Source: Lactococcus cremoris subsp. cremoris NBRC 100676 | Lineage (GTDB): Bacteria; Bacillota; Bacilli; Lactobacillales; Streptococcaceae | Direction: 5' to 3' | Length of the DNA: 64,000 nt | NCBI RefSeq assembly: GCF_001591705.1 | Contig: NZ_BCVK01000001.1 | Span: forward strand, 40,364-104,363 | Shown here: positions 36,062 to 46,237 of the stretch, piece after piece | How positions within the stretch are numbered: the stretch's first letter is position 1 | How the letters are laid out: every line of letters begins with the position of its first letter | Translations under genes and position numbers: made by a program | The notes under the pieces: generated by a model | Databases searched by the model: none | What the model saw: only the letters and a program-made list of their open reading frames with translations | What the model was told of the DNA's origin: nothing

Positions 36062-37453
36062 CTACTTAAAGATATAATGTTCTATTCCTGAACGATATTC
36101 ATCCATCGGAAGTTGTAAATGGTAAGATCTGAGCATTGTAACACTCAAATTCAACACAAGTGCCATGACACTAACCGAAAGAACAATTCTTCTTAGCCAA
36201 GCTCCGGAAGTTTTTACTGAAACTTTTTGGGCTAAAAGAGTTAAACTAGGAGCCAAAAGTAAGATAAAGACTGTAAAGTATCTTCCTTGCGGTCCGGTAA
36301 TAACATGTTCGGTAAAGGCTGGGTCAAGTGCAAATTTAAATAATACACCAAAAAAATTGATTAGGTTGATTAATAAGCCTAACCAAGCAAACCAACGAGG
36401 AACTTGCTCTTTTGTATAAGATAAGAACAAAAGAATTAAAGTGCCATACTGAATAGGATAAAACCAAGCTGGAATTGCTACTGTTGAAGTCCCACTAATG
36501 ACTTGCGTGGTTAATACAGAGTAGTAAGGTTCCATAAAAGTATAGAGGAACTTACTTATCACTAAGCGTAATTGGTCATGGTATTTGAAAATATAGAGCA
36601 AGATTCCTAAAGCAAGTAAAGCACCACCGCCAATTAGAACTTGTAATTTTGTCAAACTAATTTTTAATTTTTTAGCTATAATGACTACAAAAACAGCTAA
36701 AACAAGCAAATAAAGCAATCGCGAATTAGCCTTTGAAAAATAAAGGGCTACTGACGGAAGAATAATTCTCAAGAAAAAATCTTTTAATAAAATCGGCTTG
36801 TTTTCTTTCAACTCCACCGCTAGATTAATTAATGTTGCACTTAGCCAAGCAAAAGCAACGTAATTATAGCAGTCATAGCTTAAACTTGTAGCAAATTGAA
36901 TTGCGATAGGAGTAATAGAAATGATTGTAAAAATCATTTGGTAAGCCTTCAGCTTTTTGATGATGAAATACATCGAAATACTAAAGAAAATTAAATTAAA
37001 AAGTCTCGCAACTAGAACCATTGACCCAATTGATGGATAAATCATATGTCCCAACTTTATCCCAAGTGCAGGGATAATGTGCATGATATCTTTATACCAT
37101 TTTGTTCCTAGAGCTCGTTTATCTGCCACCTTACTTTTGGAAATTACTGGAAGCTTGGTTTCAAAAAATTTTTTGAAATAAGTTCCTTCTTTCATCATCG
37201 TAGTGACTGTTGTAAAAGGAAGAGGTGCAGATTGGTAATCCTCAGCAGGAAAGCCAATTTTGCCTCTATCAACAACTGTGTTTGAGAGATAAGAAGATTT
37301 ATCAAAATGATAACTAGAGTCTGGTTCAATAAAGAGTGGTTGAGCAACTGTAAAAATTAAACCAGCAACAAGAGCAATCATTAAAAAAAGACGTTCTGGT
37401 TTGATTAATTTCTTTGTTTGATTATTTTCTTTAACCAAAATTCCAATCTCCAT
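36062..37453 (-). CDS. DUF2142-type polytopic membrane protein between rgpD and rgpE
   Basis: A 463-residue protein with about 11 or 12 membrane helices and, after TM1, the acidic loop PLFIEPDSSYHFDKSSYLSN. It closely parallels the last gene of the locus (21936-23363), including FFKKFFETKLP against YFKKYFETEVQ. Inference: a GT-C fold enzyme modifying the rhamnan outside the membrane. The ATG at 37453 lies inside the end of rgpD with poor spacing to GAGG; a TTG at 37438 preceded by GGAG is an equally good start. Confidence 0.78.
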   Translation of the reverse strand: MEIGILVKENNQTKKLIKPERLFLMIALVAGLIFTVAQPLFIEPDSSYHFDKSSYLSNTVVDRGKIGFPAEDYQSAPLPFTTVTTMMKEGTYFKKFFETKLPVISKSKVADKRALGTKWYKDIMHIIPALGIKLGHMIYPSIGSMVLVARLFNLIFFSISMYFIIKKLKAYQMIFTIISITPIAIQFATSLSYDCYNYVAFAWLSATLINLAVELKENKPILLKDFFLRIILPSVALYFSKANSRLLYLLVLAVFVVIIAKKLKISLTKLQVLIGGGALLALGILLYIFKYHDQLRLVISKFLYTFMEPYYSVLTTQVISGTSTVAIPAWFYPIQYGTLILLFLSYTKEQVPRWFAWLGLLINLINFFGVLFKFALDPAFTEHVITGPQGRYFTVFILLLAPSLTLLAQKVSVKTSGAWLRRIVLSVSVMALVLNLSVTMLRSYHLQLPMDEYRSGIEHYIFK

Positions 37454-38624
37454 TCCTCAAGAGTAAGCCACTTGCTGAATCTTTAGCACTGAGGTCATCT
37501 TTTGGAATGTCAAGGCGATTAATAATGATGATTTTTTCATCGGTGTCATAAGCAACCATTTCATCTTTTGCATTCCGCACAGAAACTTGTAGCTTGAGCT
37601 TTAAATTATTAACTTGATCGAGTTTGCATTCGTAAACAGCTCGTTTTTCACCTTGCCCTTCGGTGAGGTAATCCATCGAGTTATCATTGTAAATCCAAAT
37701 ATTACGGTCTGCATCTGTCAGAGAAAAGGCCACATAGGTTTGAATGTCTTGTTTTACATTATAAGAAATTTCAAATTTAACACTTTGTTCTGGAGTTGTT
37801 TGTACAGGTGAAAGTAAATTCACTTTCAAATCGCTGACAAATTCTTCTACTTCTTCACTACTGTCTTCTTGTGTTGCTTTAAGTCGTTTTAAGTTATCCA
37901 GACTGTATTGGTTAGCAACTTTATCTACATTTCCTGCAACTTTAATCAAACCGTCTTCAATAAGTACTGCTTTGTTACAATATTTTTTTACGGCATTCAT
38001 ATCATGAGTAACCAAGATAGTTGTCAGACCTGATTTTTTTCTTTCCAAGAAATAATCATTACATTTCCTTTGGAAAGCCTCATCACCAACTGCCAAAACC
38101 TCGTCCAAAACGAGCACATCTCCTCTGGCTTTAATGGCAACAGAGAATGCTAAACGAACTTGCATCCCACTAGAATAGTTTTTGAGCTTTTGGTTCATGA
38201 ATTCATGTAGTTCTGCAAAATCAACGATTTCATCATACATTTCATCAATTTCTTGAGTTGAAAACCCAAGCATTGCACCGTTCATATAGACATTTTCACG
38301 TCCTGTAAGTTCAGGATTGAAACCAACGCCAAGCTCAATGAACGAAACCAATTTACCATTTACGGTCACTGTTCCTTTTTCTGGAACATAAATTTGCGAA
38401 ATGATTTTTAAAAGTGTTGATTTTCCTGAACCGTTACGTCCAACAATTCCAAAAAAATCACCTTTTTCTACTTCAAAATCAATATCTTTTAAGACATGTT
38501 GTTCTTTATAACCTTTGATTCCTCTAAATCTGTTGACAAGAGTTGTCCGAAGGCTTGTGCTCGCTTCCGTTGGAAGACGAAAATACTTACTTACATGATC
38601 AATTTTTACTGCTAGTTCAGCCAT
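37431..38624 (-). CDS. rgpD: Polysaccharide ABC exporter, ATP-binding subunit
   Basis: A 397-residue Wzt-like ATPase: Walker A GRNGSGKSTLL, signature YSSGMQVRLAFSVA, Walker B DVLVLDEVLAVGD, and a switch His in LVTHDMNAVKKYC. Residues beyond about 250 form a beta-rich C-terminal domain, as in Wzt proteins that recognise the finished chain end. It pairs with RgpC to export the lipid-linked rhamnan. It follows rgpC by 14 bases. Confidence 0.95.
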   Translation of the reverse strand: MAELAVKIDHVSKYFRLPTEASTSLRTTLVNRFRGIKGYKEQHVLKDIDFEVEKGDFFGIVGRNGSGKSTLLKIISQIYVPEKGTVTVNGKLVSFIELGVGFNPELTGRENVYMNGAMLGFSTQEIDEMYDEIVDFAELHEFMNQKLKNYSSGMQVRLAFSVAIKARGDVLVLDEVLAVGDEAFQRKCNDYFLERKKSGLTTILVTHDMNAVKKYCNKAVLIEDGLIKVAGNVDKVANQYSLDNLKRLKATQEDSSEEVEEFVSDLKVNLLSPVQTTPEQSVKFEISYNVKQDIQTYVAFSLTDADRNIWIYNDNSMDYLTEGQGEKRAVYECKLDQVNNLKLKLQVSVRNAKDEMVAYDTDEKIIIINRLDIPKDDLSAKDSASGLLLRNGDWNFG

Positions 38625-38638
38625 TTTGTCTCCTTAAA

Positions 38639-39448
38639 TTAAATAACTTCTGCAAACTTCTTAGAGTTTTTAGTAAATATCCAAAGTCCTAATCCAAAAA
38701 CAAGAACAGGAAGGATATAAGGAATAATAATTACAAAAGGATTATCCCACATTTGCCATAGCGTTGGATTGGCATTGTTACTAAAAGTCAAAATATAGCG
38801 CATATCTTGAACGATTTGAGCCATTGGATTAAGCATCAATATTTTAGCAATTTCAAGATGTGAAGTTGAGATTTGTGTTACTGGATAGATGATTGGCGTT
38901 CCATAGAATGCTGCTTGCATCACTACTTCCCAGATTGGACCTAAGTCACGGAAATAAACAAATAGTGTTGAAAGAATAAAAGCAATTCCCATTGTAAAGA
39001 GGGTTAACTCAAAAAGGAGAGGCACTGCAAAAATTACAGTCCAACTCATGTGCACGCCATTGATGAGAGCAAAGATAATAACAACAACTAAAGAAATCAT
39101 CAAATTAATGAATGCATTGGCCACAACAGAAAAGATAAGTACGGGTTTAGAAAAGTTGACTTTTCGTAACAAGTCCCCGCGACTAACAATTGAGAGCATC
39201 CCCATGTTTGTTGCTTCACTGAAAAAGTTCCAGATTGTAATCCCGAGTAAGAGGGCGACTGCAAAGTGAGGGATTGCTTCCCCAAAACGCATAAATCGTA
39301 CAAAGACGAGATAGAGAATCAAGAAGAGCAAGATAGGTTTGAGGATAGACCATAAGTAACCTATAACACTTCCTTGGTAACGAAGTTTAAAGTCAGTTTT
39401 AATTAACTCTTTAAGTAGAATTTGATTTCTACGGCTGAAGAAATTCAT
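38639..39448 (-). CDS. rgpC: Polysaccharide ABC exporter, permease subunit
   Basis: A 269-residue ABC-2 type permease with six membrane helices. The N-terminal FSRRNQILLKELIKTDFKLR interface helix and RYQGSVIGYLWSILKP are characteristic of Wzm/TagG/RgpC proteins. It forms the channel for lipid-linked rhamnan with RgpD. Its start overlaps the rgpB stop by 4 bases (ATGA). Confidence 0.95.
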   Translation of the reverse strand: MNFFSRRNQILLKELIKTDFKLRYQGSVIGYLWSILKPILLFLILYLVFVRFMRFGEAIPHFAVALLLGITIWNFFSEATNMGMLSIVSRGDLLRKVNFSKPVLIFSVVANAFINLMISLVVVIIFALINGVHMSWTVIFAVPLLFELTLFTMGIAFILSTLFVYFRDLGPIWEVVMQAAFYGTPIIYPVTQISTSHLEIAKILMLNPMAQIVQDMRYILTFSNNANPTLWQMWDNPFVIIIPYILPVLVFGLGLWIFTKNSKKFAEVI

Positions 39449-40386
39449 TTGTTTTTTCCTTTGTATGCAAATTTTGTGATGATAAGTGTGCGAAAAATAC
39501 TTGTATGATAGTTTTTGTTTTTACGCAAATCATATCGGTCAAGAATCTGACGACGCTCAGCTTTTGATTGATTTAAAATATTGACATAGTCTGTCACTAA
39601 CGCCTTGTCTGTTTCAGACAGAGCTGACAGATTTTCTGTCAGTAATTTTTGAGCTTGTTTTTGACTTGCTGTAATAAGCCACCAATATTTTTCAAACCAC
39701 AAGTTAGGGTGTATCCATTTTCTTATGCGCTTTGCAAGAGTCCTTGCTCCCAGAACATTTGAATCATGCTGACGATAAAGGTGAGTGGGTTGGTCAATAT
39801 AAACCAGTTCTCCAAGTGCTGCTGCCACTATCGCTAGATACCAATCATGCATGATAATGTCATTTGTTGTTTGCCAGAGTTTCGCAAGTTCATGATTAAT
39901 CACACTCGCACCACCGGTGACCGTATTTTCTGTCAGTTCTTGGACAAGGCTTGTATTAGCATGGTCAGATTGACTACGAATCATTGATTCTGATGTGACA
40001 TTTAAATCTTTATCCGTCACTTTCAAATCTGTGTAATACATGACTGGAATTGTATTATCGTGCTTCTTAGCTTCTTCTAACATTATTGTCAGTTTTTCTG
40101 GCAACCAATAATCATCTTGGTCAGCAAAAAAATAGAAATCAGCATCATTATTATTTATTACGAGTTCATGAAAAGATTTAATGACCCCAACATTTTCCGC
40201 TCGAATCAGTTTGATTCGGCTGTCATTATTAATAAAGTTTTCAATAATTTCGCAAGTTCCATCTTTTGAACCGTCATCACGAATTATTAAATTCCAATCA
40301 GTATATGTTTGTTTTTGAATACTTTCAATCTGCTCAGCGACGAACTTTTCGCCGTTGTAGGTTGACATTAATATATTAACTCTCAT
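39445..40386 (-). CDS. rgpB: Rhamnosyltransferase RgpB (GT2)
   Basis: A 313-residue GT2 enzyme: VNILMSTYNGEKFVAEQIES, IRDDGSKDGTCE and FYFFADQDDYWLPEKL with the DxD-type metal site. The TGGASVINHEL acceptor region is typical of RgpB, which adds rhamnose in the rhamnan repeat. It overlaps rgpA by 11 bases. The coding region contains a cluster of the TTACTGACAG word (39575-39645). Confidence 0.93.
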   Translation of the reverse strand: MRVNILMSTYNGEKFVAEQIESIQKQTYTDWNLIIRDDGSKDGTCEIIENFINNDSRIKLIRAENVGVIKSFHELVINNNDADFYFFADQDDYWLPEKLTIMLEEAKKHDNTIPVMYYTDLKVTDKDLNVTSESMIRSQSDHANTSLVQELTENTVTGGASVINHELAKLWQTTNDIIMHDWYLAIVAAALGELVYIDQPTHLYRQHDSNVLGARTLAKRIRKWIHPNLWFEKYWWLITASQKQAQKLLTENLSALSETDKALVTDYVNILNQSKAERRQILDRYDLRKNKNYHTSIFRTLIITKFAYKGKNK

Positions 40387-41584
40387 CTCCGCCTCTGGCT
40401 AGGTTCTCCATTTTCGTTTCAGACTCAGTCTTATCGGTAGAATTAGGAAAGAAAAGTTCCTCGTATTGGTCACAAATGTGTTCCCATGTATATTTTTCTT
40501 CGATGATTTCATGAGCTTTGTTTTGTAATCTTTGTCGTTCATCTCCTGTCAAATTTTCAACTTCCGACAGAGTGGTCAGTAAATTTTCTTTATCAAAATA
40601 AATGACAGAATCACCCGCTGTTGTTCGGTTAAAATTCACTCCCAAAACAACATTGACAGCTGTTGACCACATGGCCTCAAGCAATCCAGGGTTTGTCCCC
40701 CCAACTTCATGACCGTGTAAATAAGCAAATGCTTGTTCACGTATATATCTTAATTCGTTTTGGTCATAGACCGTTCCGACAAATTTAATACGAGAATCTT
40801 TATCAAATTGTGTTTTTTCACGTAATTCTTCAAAGTAGGCATTTCCTTCATGATTTGTAATAATCACAAGGTCACGTGTCGTTTTGCTTTGCATGAAAGC
40901 TTTGATCAAAGTTTCATAATTATTTTCTGGCACAAAACGCCCAACAATCAGATAATAATCATTAACTCTATATTTTACCAGAGTTTCCGATTCTGTCAAA
41001 TCTGACTTGAATTTTTCTGTCCCATAAGCAATTACTTCAGACTTAACTTGCCCGTATTCGCTAGTGAGATATTCTTTAATTCCTGTGTTATCCGAAATAA
41101 TCAAATCCGCATAACGCACCATTTTTTTCTCAGAAAATTTCAGATAAGAACGCACTGGGGCCGCCCATTTTGTTCTTTTCCACTCTAATCCGTCAGGGTT
41201 AACGAACAATTTCCCGCCAAGTTTGTGAATTTTCTTGGCATAATGTCCAATAAAACCACCTGCCGTATTTCCAAGAATATAAAAAATTGGTGCTTCAATT
41301 TTTTCTTTTTTACAATATTTAAGCGCCGCATTAATAGCTAAAATATCATAAGCAATCACGCGAGCTGGACCGATTTTGGGTACCTTAATAACAAAACAGT
41401 CTGCTCCAAGATAATCAAAATGTTCACCAGGTAGTGCCATGTCTGAATTCTCACTTTGACAAGCTACATGATATTTTATATTTTTATTATTTTGATGTTT
41501 GACGAGTTCTTCAACAAATGTCTCAAACCCTCCATATTTCGCTGGTAAGCCACGACTCCCAATGATAAAAACGTGTTTTTTCAT
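40376..41584 (-). CDS. rgpA: Rhamnosyltransferase RgpA (DUF1972/GT4)
   Basis: A 402-residue enzyme with the RgpA-specific N-terminus IIGSRGLPAKYGGFETFVEE (DUF1972) and a GT4 C-terminal half (LIVGRFVPENNYETLIKAFM; AYLHGHEVGGTNPGLLEAM). In streptococci it adds the first rhamnose to a GlcNAc-lipid primer. The last 25 residues are acidic and poorly conserved. It starts 162 bases after rmlD; the space between contains a long TGTCAG-type stem. Confidence 0.94.
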   Translation of the reverse strand: MKKHVFIIGSRGLPAKYGGFETFVEELVKHQNNKNIKYHVACQSENSDMALPGEHFDYLGADCFVIKVPKIGPARVIAYDILAINAALKYCKKEKIEAPIFYILGNTAGGFIGHYAKKIHKLGGKLFVNPDGLEWKRTKWAAPVRSYLKFSEKKMVRYADLIISDNTGIKEYLTSEYGQVKSEVIAYGTEKFKSDLTESETLVKYRVNDYYLIVGRFVPENNYETLIKAFMQSKTTRDLVIITNHEGNAYFEELREKTQFDKDSRIKFVGTVYDQNELRYIREQAFAYLHGHEVGGTNPGLLEAMWSTAVNVVLGVNFNRTTAGDSVIYFDKENLLTTLSEVENLTGDERQRLQNKAHEIIEEKYTWEHICDQYEELFFPNSTDKTESETKMENLARGGDES

Positions 41585-41670
41585 GTTTTTCCTTTTATCC
41601 CACTGACTTTTTTAGATTATCAATAAATCTTTTTTGATTCAGTGGTTTTTATTTAGCCTCTCAAAATGAG

Positions 41671-41715
41671 AATTCTGTCAGTACTGACGAGCTTGTGCAG
41701 GTCGCTGACAGAATT
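41671..41715. repeat. Long stem-loop between rmlD and rgpA
   Basis: A perfect 11-bp stem AATTCTGTCAG (41671-41681) with CTGACAGAATT (41705-41715), containing a CAGTACTG palindrome at its inner edge. There is no clear T-run, so it may be an mRNA processing or stability element inside the operon. Confidence 0.6.
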
Positions 41716-41746
41716 TTCAATTACTTTATATTTAATGACAAAGTCA

Positions 41747-42646
41747 TTATTTTTTACTAATCTCGCCTTTTAGGCCATCTTTATTTTCACGTAAATCGCC
41801 TTTTTCAAGCATACTTGCTAAAGCATCTTGCCATGTAGGAATGACAAAACCTGTCGCTTTTGCTTTTTCAAGACTCATTGTTGAATTAAATGGACGTTTG
41901 GCTTTTGCTGGGAATTTACTAGAATCTACAGGCTTAACAAGCACATCTGTATCTTTCAAAATTTCTTTGGCAAAATCAAACCAAGTTACGTCTTCGCCAG
42001 GTGCAGCATCATTTGTTAAATGATAAAAACCAAAGTCAGCTTTTTCATTAACTAAATAAACCATAAATTCAGCAAGCGTACGTGTCCATGTTGGACGACC
42101 ATGTTGGTCATTAACAACGGTCAATTCAGGAAAACGAGTCGCCAAATTTTGCATTGTAAAGACAAAGTTTGGCCCATATGAACCAAAAACCCAAGCAGTA
42201 CGAACGATATAATGTTTTACACCAGAGGCAACAACAGCTTCTTCACCAAGGTGTTTTGTCCGTCCATATTCAGATTCAGGCGCTTTTGGTGCATCAACTG
42301 GCCATTCTTGACCAATTGGCAAAGTCCCACCAAAAACATAGTCTGTTGAAATATAAACCAATGTTGCACCTACGCGTGCAGCTGCTTCGGCCACATTTTT
42401 TGTGCCATCCACATTGATTTTTTCATCAAGCTTGCGACCTTCATCTTCGGCTTTATCAACAGCTGTATAAGCTGCGCAGTGATAAACAAGTTCAGGTTTG
42501 TTTTTGTCAAAGAATGTATCAACCGCAACTTTATCAGTGATATCAAGTTCTTTGGCATCTGTTGCTGTATAAGCCATGCCACGTTCGTCAAGTAAATGAC
42601 GCAACTCTGTTCCAAGCTGACCATTTCCACCTGTTATTAAAATCAT
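41747..42646 (-). CDS. rmlD: dTDP-4-dehydrorhamnose reductase
   Basis: A 299-residue extended SDR, the last step of dTDP-L-rhamnose synthesis. It has the NAD(P) loop ITGGNGQLGTEL, ISTDYVFGG, and the catalytic YGRTKHLGE (YxxxK). The open frame starts 14 codons earlier, but the ATG at 42646 has GGAG five bases upstream and is where homologues start. It supplies the donor for RgpA, RgpB and RgpF. It is separated from rmlB by 187 bases. Confidence 0.96.
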   Translation of the reverse strand: MILITGGNGQLGTELRHLLDERGMAYTATDAKELDITDKVAVDTFFDKNKPELVYHCAAYTAVDKAEDEGRKLDEKINVDGTKNVAEAAARVGATLVYISTDYVFGGTLPIGQEWPVDAPKAPESEYGRTKHLGEEAVVASGVKHYIVRTAWVFGSYGPNFVFTMQNLATRFPELTVVNDQHGRPTWTRTLAEFMVYLVNEKADFGFYHLTNDAAPGEDVTWFDFAKEILKDTDVLVKPVDSSKFPAKAKRPFNSTMSLEKAKATGFVIPTWQDALASMLEKGDLRENKDGLKGEISKK

Positions 42647-42833
42647 ACATTCTCCAATTCTTATTTTTGCTGACAGAAAGAAACTCATTATTCAAATCTA
42701 CTGACAAACCTGTCAGCAACCTTTGGACTATGTGACTCTTTTTCCTCATAAGATGACCTTCACTAATTTTGTAGTCTACAGACATCTTAGGATTTCATCA
42801 GCAAATTTTGGGCACTCTAATTAGAATGAATTT

Positions 42834-43907
<1,074 letters not shown>

Positions 43908-43927
43908 TTATTAGTAAATCTTGAAAA

Positions 43928-44182
43928 TTAATCCACTCGATATTCTCTGACAAATTTTGCTTTTGGCACAGCTTTTAAATATTTTCCATTGAAAACCAAA
44001 TAATCGCCAATAGGAACTGTCATTTTGAGTAAACCCCCGACATTTTTTACTGACAGCGATTTGTCATTCCAAGAAAAGCCCCCGTCAGTAAATGCTTGAT
44101 TAGCCCAACTTGGTCTGTCAGTATTTTTTTCAACTTTCCAAAATTCTAAACGTTTTTTAGTTCGTAAATGTAAAGCAAACAT
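43928..44182 (-). CDS. Small conserved protein of unknown function between rmlC and rmlB
   Basis: An 84-residue, basic, soluble-looking protein (RTKKRLEFWKVEKN, then YLVFNGKYLKAVPKAKFV). No signal or membrane helix and no recognised family. It begins in the stop codon of rmlC (TAATG), so it is co-translated with it. The DNA uses the ACTGACAG word three times, like flanking core genes, suggesting long residence in this genome. It could be a small regulator of dTDP-rhamnose synthesis, but nothing in the sequence proves this. Confidence 0.7.
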   Translation of the reverse strand: MFALHLRTKKRLEFWKVEKNTDRPSWANQAFTDGGFSWNDKSLSVKNVGGLLKMTVPIGDYLVFNGKYLKAVPKAKFVREYRVD

Positions 44183-44775
44183 TAGAGTTCATCAGCCTTC
44201 AAAGCTTTTACATCTTTTAATAATGGATGATTTTTATCAGCTTCAGAAACTTCAGCATTTTCAACATCTTCCCACTTAATTCCCAAAGTTGGGTCAGCAT
44301 AATTCACAAAAGCGTACTTAGGTTTAAGTTCAAGTGCCCAGTAATCATTAACTAAATAGCTATAAGAAACTGTGTCAGACAAAACTTGGAATCCATTAGC
44401 AACACCACGTGGAACAAAAATTCCTTTACTTGCATCAATGACTGTTTGGTAAACATGACCAAAATTTTCGCCTTCGCGTAAATCAACCCATGCGCCTAAA
44501 ACACTTCCGCCATCAGCCACAGAAATATACTTATCCCAAGGTTCAGCGTGGAGACCACGCAAAACATTTTTACGAGAAAAACTTACATTGTTTTGTAATT
44601 TTTCTTCGGCAAAGAAGCTTTCTGGAAAGCCAAGTGGCATCATTTTTTCTTTTTGGAAATTTTCTTTAAACCATCCACGATTATCACCATGAACTGGGAT
44701 ATCAAATTCTAACATTCCAGGAATTTGGCTGATTTCTCGTGCAGCCAATGTTTTTTCAAAAAAATTATCAGTCAT
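44182..44775 (-). CDS. rmlC: dTDP-4-dehydrorhamnose 3,5-epimerase
   Basis: A 197-residue cupin enzyme, third step of dTDP-rhamnose synthesis. It has GDNRGWFKENF, the catalytic-His strand VLRGLHAEPWDKYISV, and FVPRGVANGFQVLSD. It is of the longer Gram-positive RmlC type. The ATG at 44775 begins MTDNFFEKTLAAREI; the frame is open nine codons further upstream but without support. The ribosome site is weak (AGAAAG). Confidence 0.95.
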   Translation of the reverse strand: MTDNFFEKTLAAREISQIPGMLEFDIPVHGDNRGWFKENFQKEKMMPLGFPESFFAEEKLQNNVSFSRKNVLRGLHAEPWDKYISVADGGSVLGAWVDLREGENFGHVYQTVIDASKGIFVPRGVANGFQVLSDTVSYSYLVNDYWALELKPKYAFVNYADPTLGIKWEDVENAEVSEADKNHPLLKDVKALKADEL

Positions 44776-44805
44776 ATTTTTCTTTCTAATCACTATTTTC
44801 AAAGT

Positions 44806-45126
44806 TTATTCAAGAACAACGCTAACTTCATTCAGTAACTCGTCTTTTTTCGCTTTTGCATTGATGTGCGATTTTTGAATGTGTTCGAGCGTTAGGTTAT
44901 TAGGTACATCTGGATGATGTTTTCGACAAAGGACATAAAGTCCATCAGCTGTGCGATGAAGTCCAATTCGATGACAACCTGGTGCATGACATTTTAGTCT
45001 TCGCCAAACAACAGCAAAGACACCAAAAAGTGGCAAACAGCTGAAAAACCCGCCCCACCACGCTGACCAACCTGCGTCAGTCACACCAGTAAACCACAAA
45101 AACCATTCCCAAATATTTTTTAGCAT
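44806..45126 (-). CDS. Small membrane protein with Cys/His cluster, between rmlA and rmlC
   Basis: A 106-residue protein. A Trp-rich N-terminus and one helix (GGFFSCLPLFGVFAVVW) precede a cytoplasmic part with CHAPGCHRIGLHRT and LYVLCRKHHPD. The spacing C-x4-C-x15-C-x2-H plus nearby His looks like a small zinc-binding knuckle. Such a module is known to me mainly from small phage-type proteins. Its place between two dTDP-rhamnose genes suggests a conserved passenger or a regulator of the locus. The function is unknown. Confidence 0.7.
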   Translation of the reverse strand: MLKNIWEWFLWFTGVTDAGWSAWWGGFFSCLPLFGVFAVVWRRLKCHAPGCHRIGLHRTADGLYVLCRKHHPDVPNNLTLEHIQKSHINAKAKKDELLNEVSVVLE

Positions 45127-45173
45127 TGATTGTCCTTCTTGTACTTTGACAACTTTACTTTAATAATGACTTT

Positions 45174-46043
45174 TTAGTCTTTTCCAATCAAACGAAGCAA
45201 GTATTGACCATACTCGTTTTTCTTAAGTGGTTGCGCCAATTTAAGAACATCGTCAGCTGTAATATAACCCATACGATAAGCAATCTCTTCTAAGTTTGCC
45301 ACTTGCATATTTTGCATCCGTTGAACTGTTTCAATATATTGTGCAGCTTCAAGAAGAGATTCGTGTGTTCCTGTATCCAACCAAGCAAAACCACGTCCCA
45401 TCAATTCAACCGACAAATCGCCACGTTCAAGATAAGCTTTATTCACATCGGTAATTTCAAGTTCACCACGAGGTGAAGGTTCAATACTTTTTGCAATTTC
45501 AATAACATCGTTATCATAGAAATACAAACCAGTAACCGCATAATTTGATTTAGGTTCTTCTGGTTTTTCTTCAATAGAAACAGCATTCATATCTTTATCA
45601 AATTCAACAACACCAAAACGTTCTGGATCTGGAACATGATATCCAAAAACAGTTGCACCTTTTTCTTTTGCAGCTGCATTTTGAAGAATTTTAGACATGC
45701 CAGGACCGTGATAAATGTTATCTCCCAAAATCAGCGCAACTGAATCATCACCGATAAAGTCTTCTCCAATAATAAAGGCTTGAGCCAATCCATCTGGTGA
45801 AGGTTGAACAGCATATTGAAGATTGATACCAAATTCTGAACCATCTTGCAAGAGCTCTTTAAAACGTGGCGTATCTGTTGGTGTCGAAATAATCAAAATA
45901 TCTTTAATTCCAGCCAACATCAAAGTTGACAATGGATAATAAATCATTGGTTTATCATAAATAGGCATCAGTTGTTTTGACGCAGCACGTGTAAGTGGGT
46001 AAAGTCGTGTTCCAGACCCTCCCGCTAAAATAATCCCTTTCAT
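45174..46043 (-). CDS. rmlA: Glucose-1-phosphate thymidylyltransferase
   Basis: A 289-residue nucleotidyltransferase that makes dTDP-glucose, the first step to dTDP-rhamnose. It has [15 protein letters not shown] (substrate loop), [11 protein letters not shown] (metal Asp) and [20 protein letters not shown]. Length is standard. It is the first gene of the polysaccharide locus, with a GGAGG ribosome site and an extended -10 promoter at 46079-46084. Confidence 0.97.
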   Translation of the reverse strand: MKGIILAGGSGTRLYPLTRAASKQLMPIYDKPMIYYPLSTLMLAGIKDILIISTPTDTPRFKELLQDGSEFGINLQYAVQPSPDGLAQAFIIGEDFIGDDSVALILGDNIYHGPGMSKILQNAAAKEKGATVFGYHVPDPERFGVVEFDKDMNAVSIEEKPEEPKSNYAVTGLYFYDNDVIEIAKSIEPSPRGELEITDVNKAYLERGDLSVELMGRGFAWLDTGTHESLLEAAQYIETVQRMQNMQVANLEEIAYRMGYITADDVLKLAQPLKKNEYGQYLLRLIGKD

Positions 46044-46078
46044 GAAAGGACCTCCATAATCATAATTAATCAGTATAC

Positions 46079-46087
46079 ATTATAACA
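46079..46087 (-). promoter_or_regulatory. Extended -10 promoter at the head of the polysaccharide locus
   Basis: TGTTATAAT on the minus strand, about 35 bases before the rmlA start; the -35 region is poor. It is the likely start of a transcript that could reach 21.9 kb, although internal gaps may add promoters. Confidence 0.7.
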
Positions 46088-46207
46088 CAAAAACTTTCTC
46101 AATACACAACCTTCTATGGCCATTTAGCGGTTAAAAGGTTGATAAATAAGCGTTTCTAAGTCTTTTATTAAACAATAATGACAAGATTTTACCTATTAAA
46201 TAAGAAA

Positions 46208-46229
46208 AGTCTCTAAATAAATAGAGACT
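46208..46229 (-). terminator. Terminator after the DUF1129 gene
   Basis: 8-bp stem AGTCTCTA (46208-46215) with TAGAGACT (46222-46229) and a T-rich tail on the minus strand. It ends transcription ahead of rmlA. Confidence 0.8.
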
Positions 46230-46237
46230 GGCATATC

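Noticed and set aside
44806..45126. Prophage remnant around the Cys/His-cluster protein
   Set aside because: No other phage-type gene, integrase or attachment repeat lies nearby; only the small zinc-like module recalls phage proteins.
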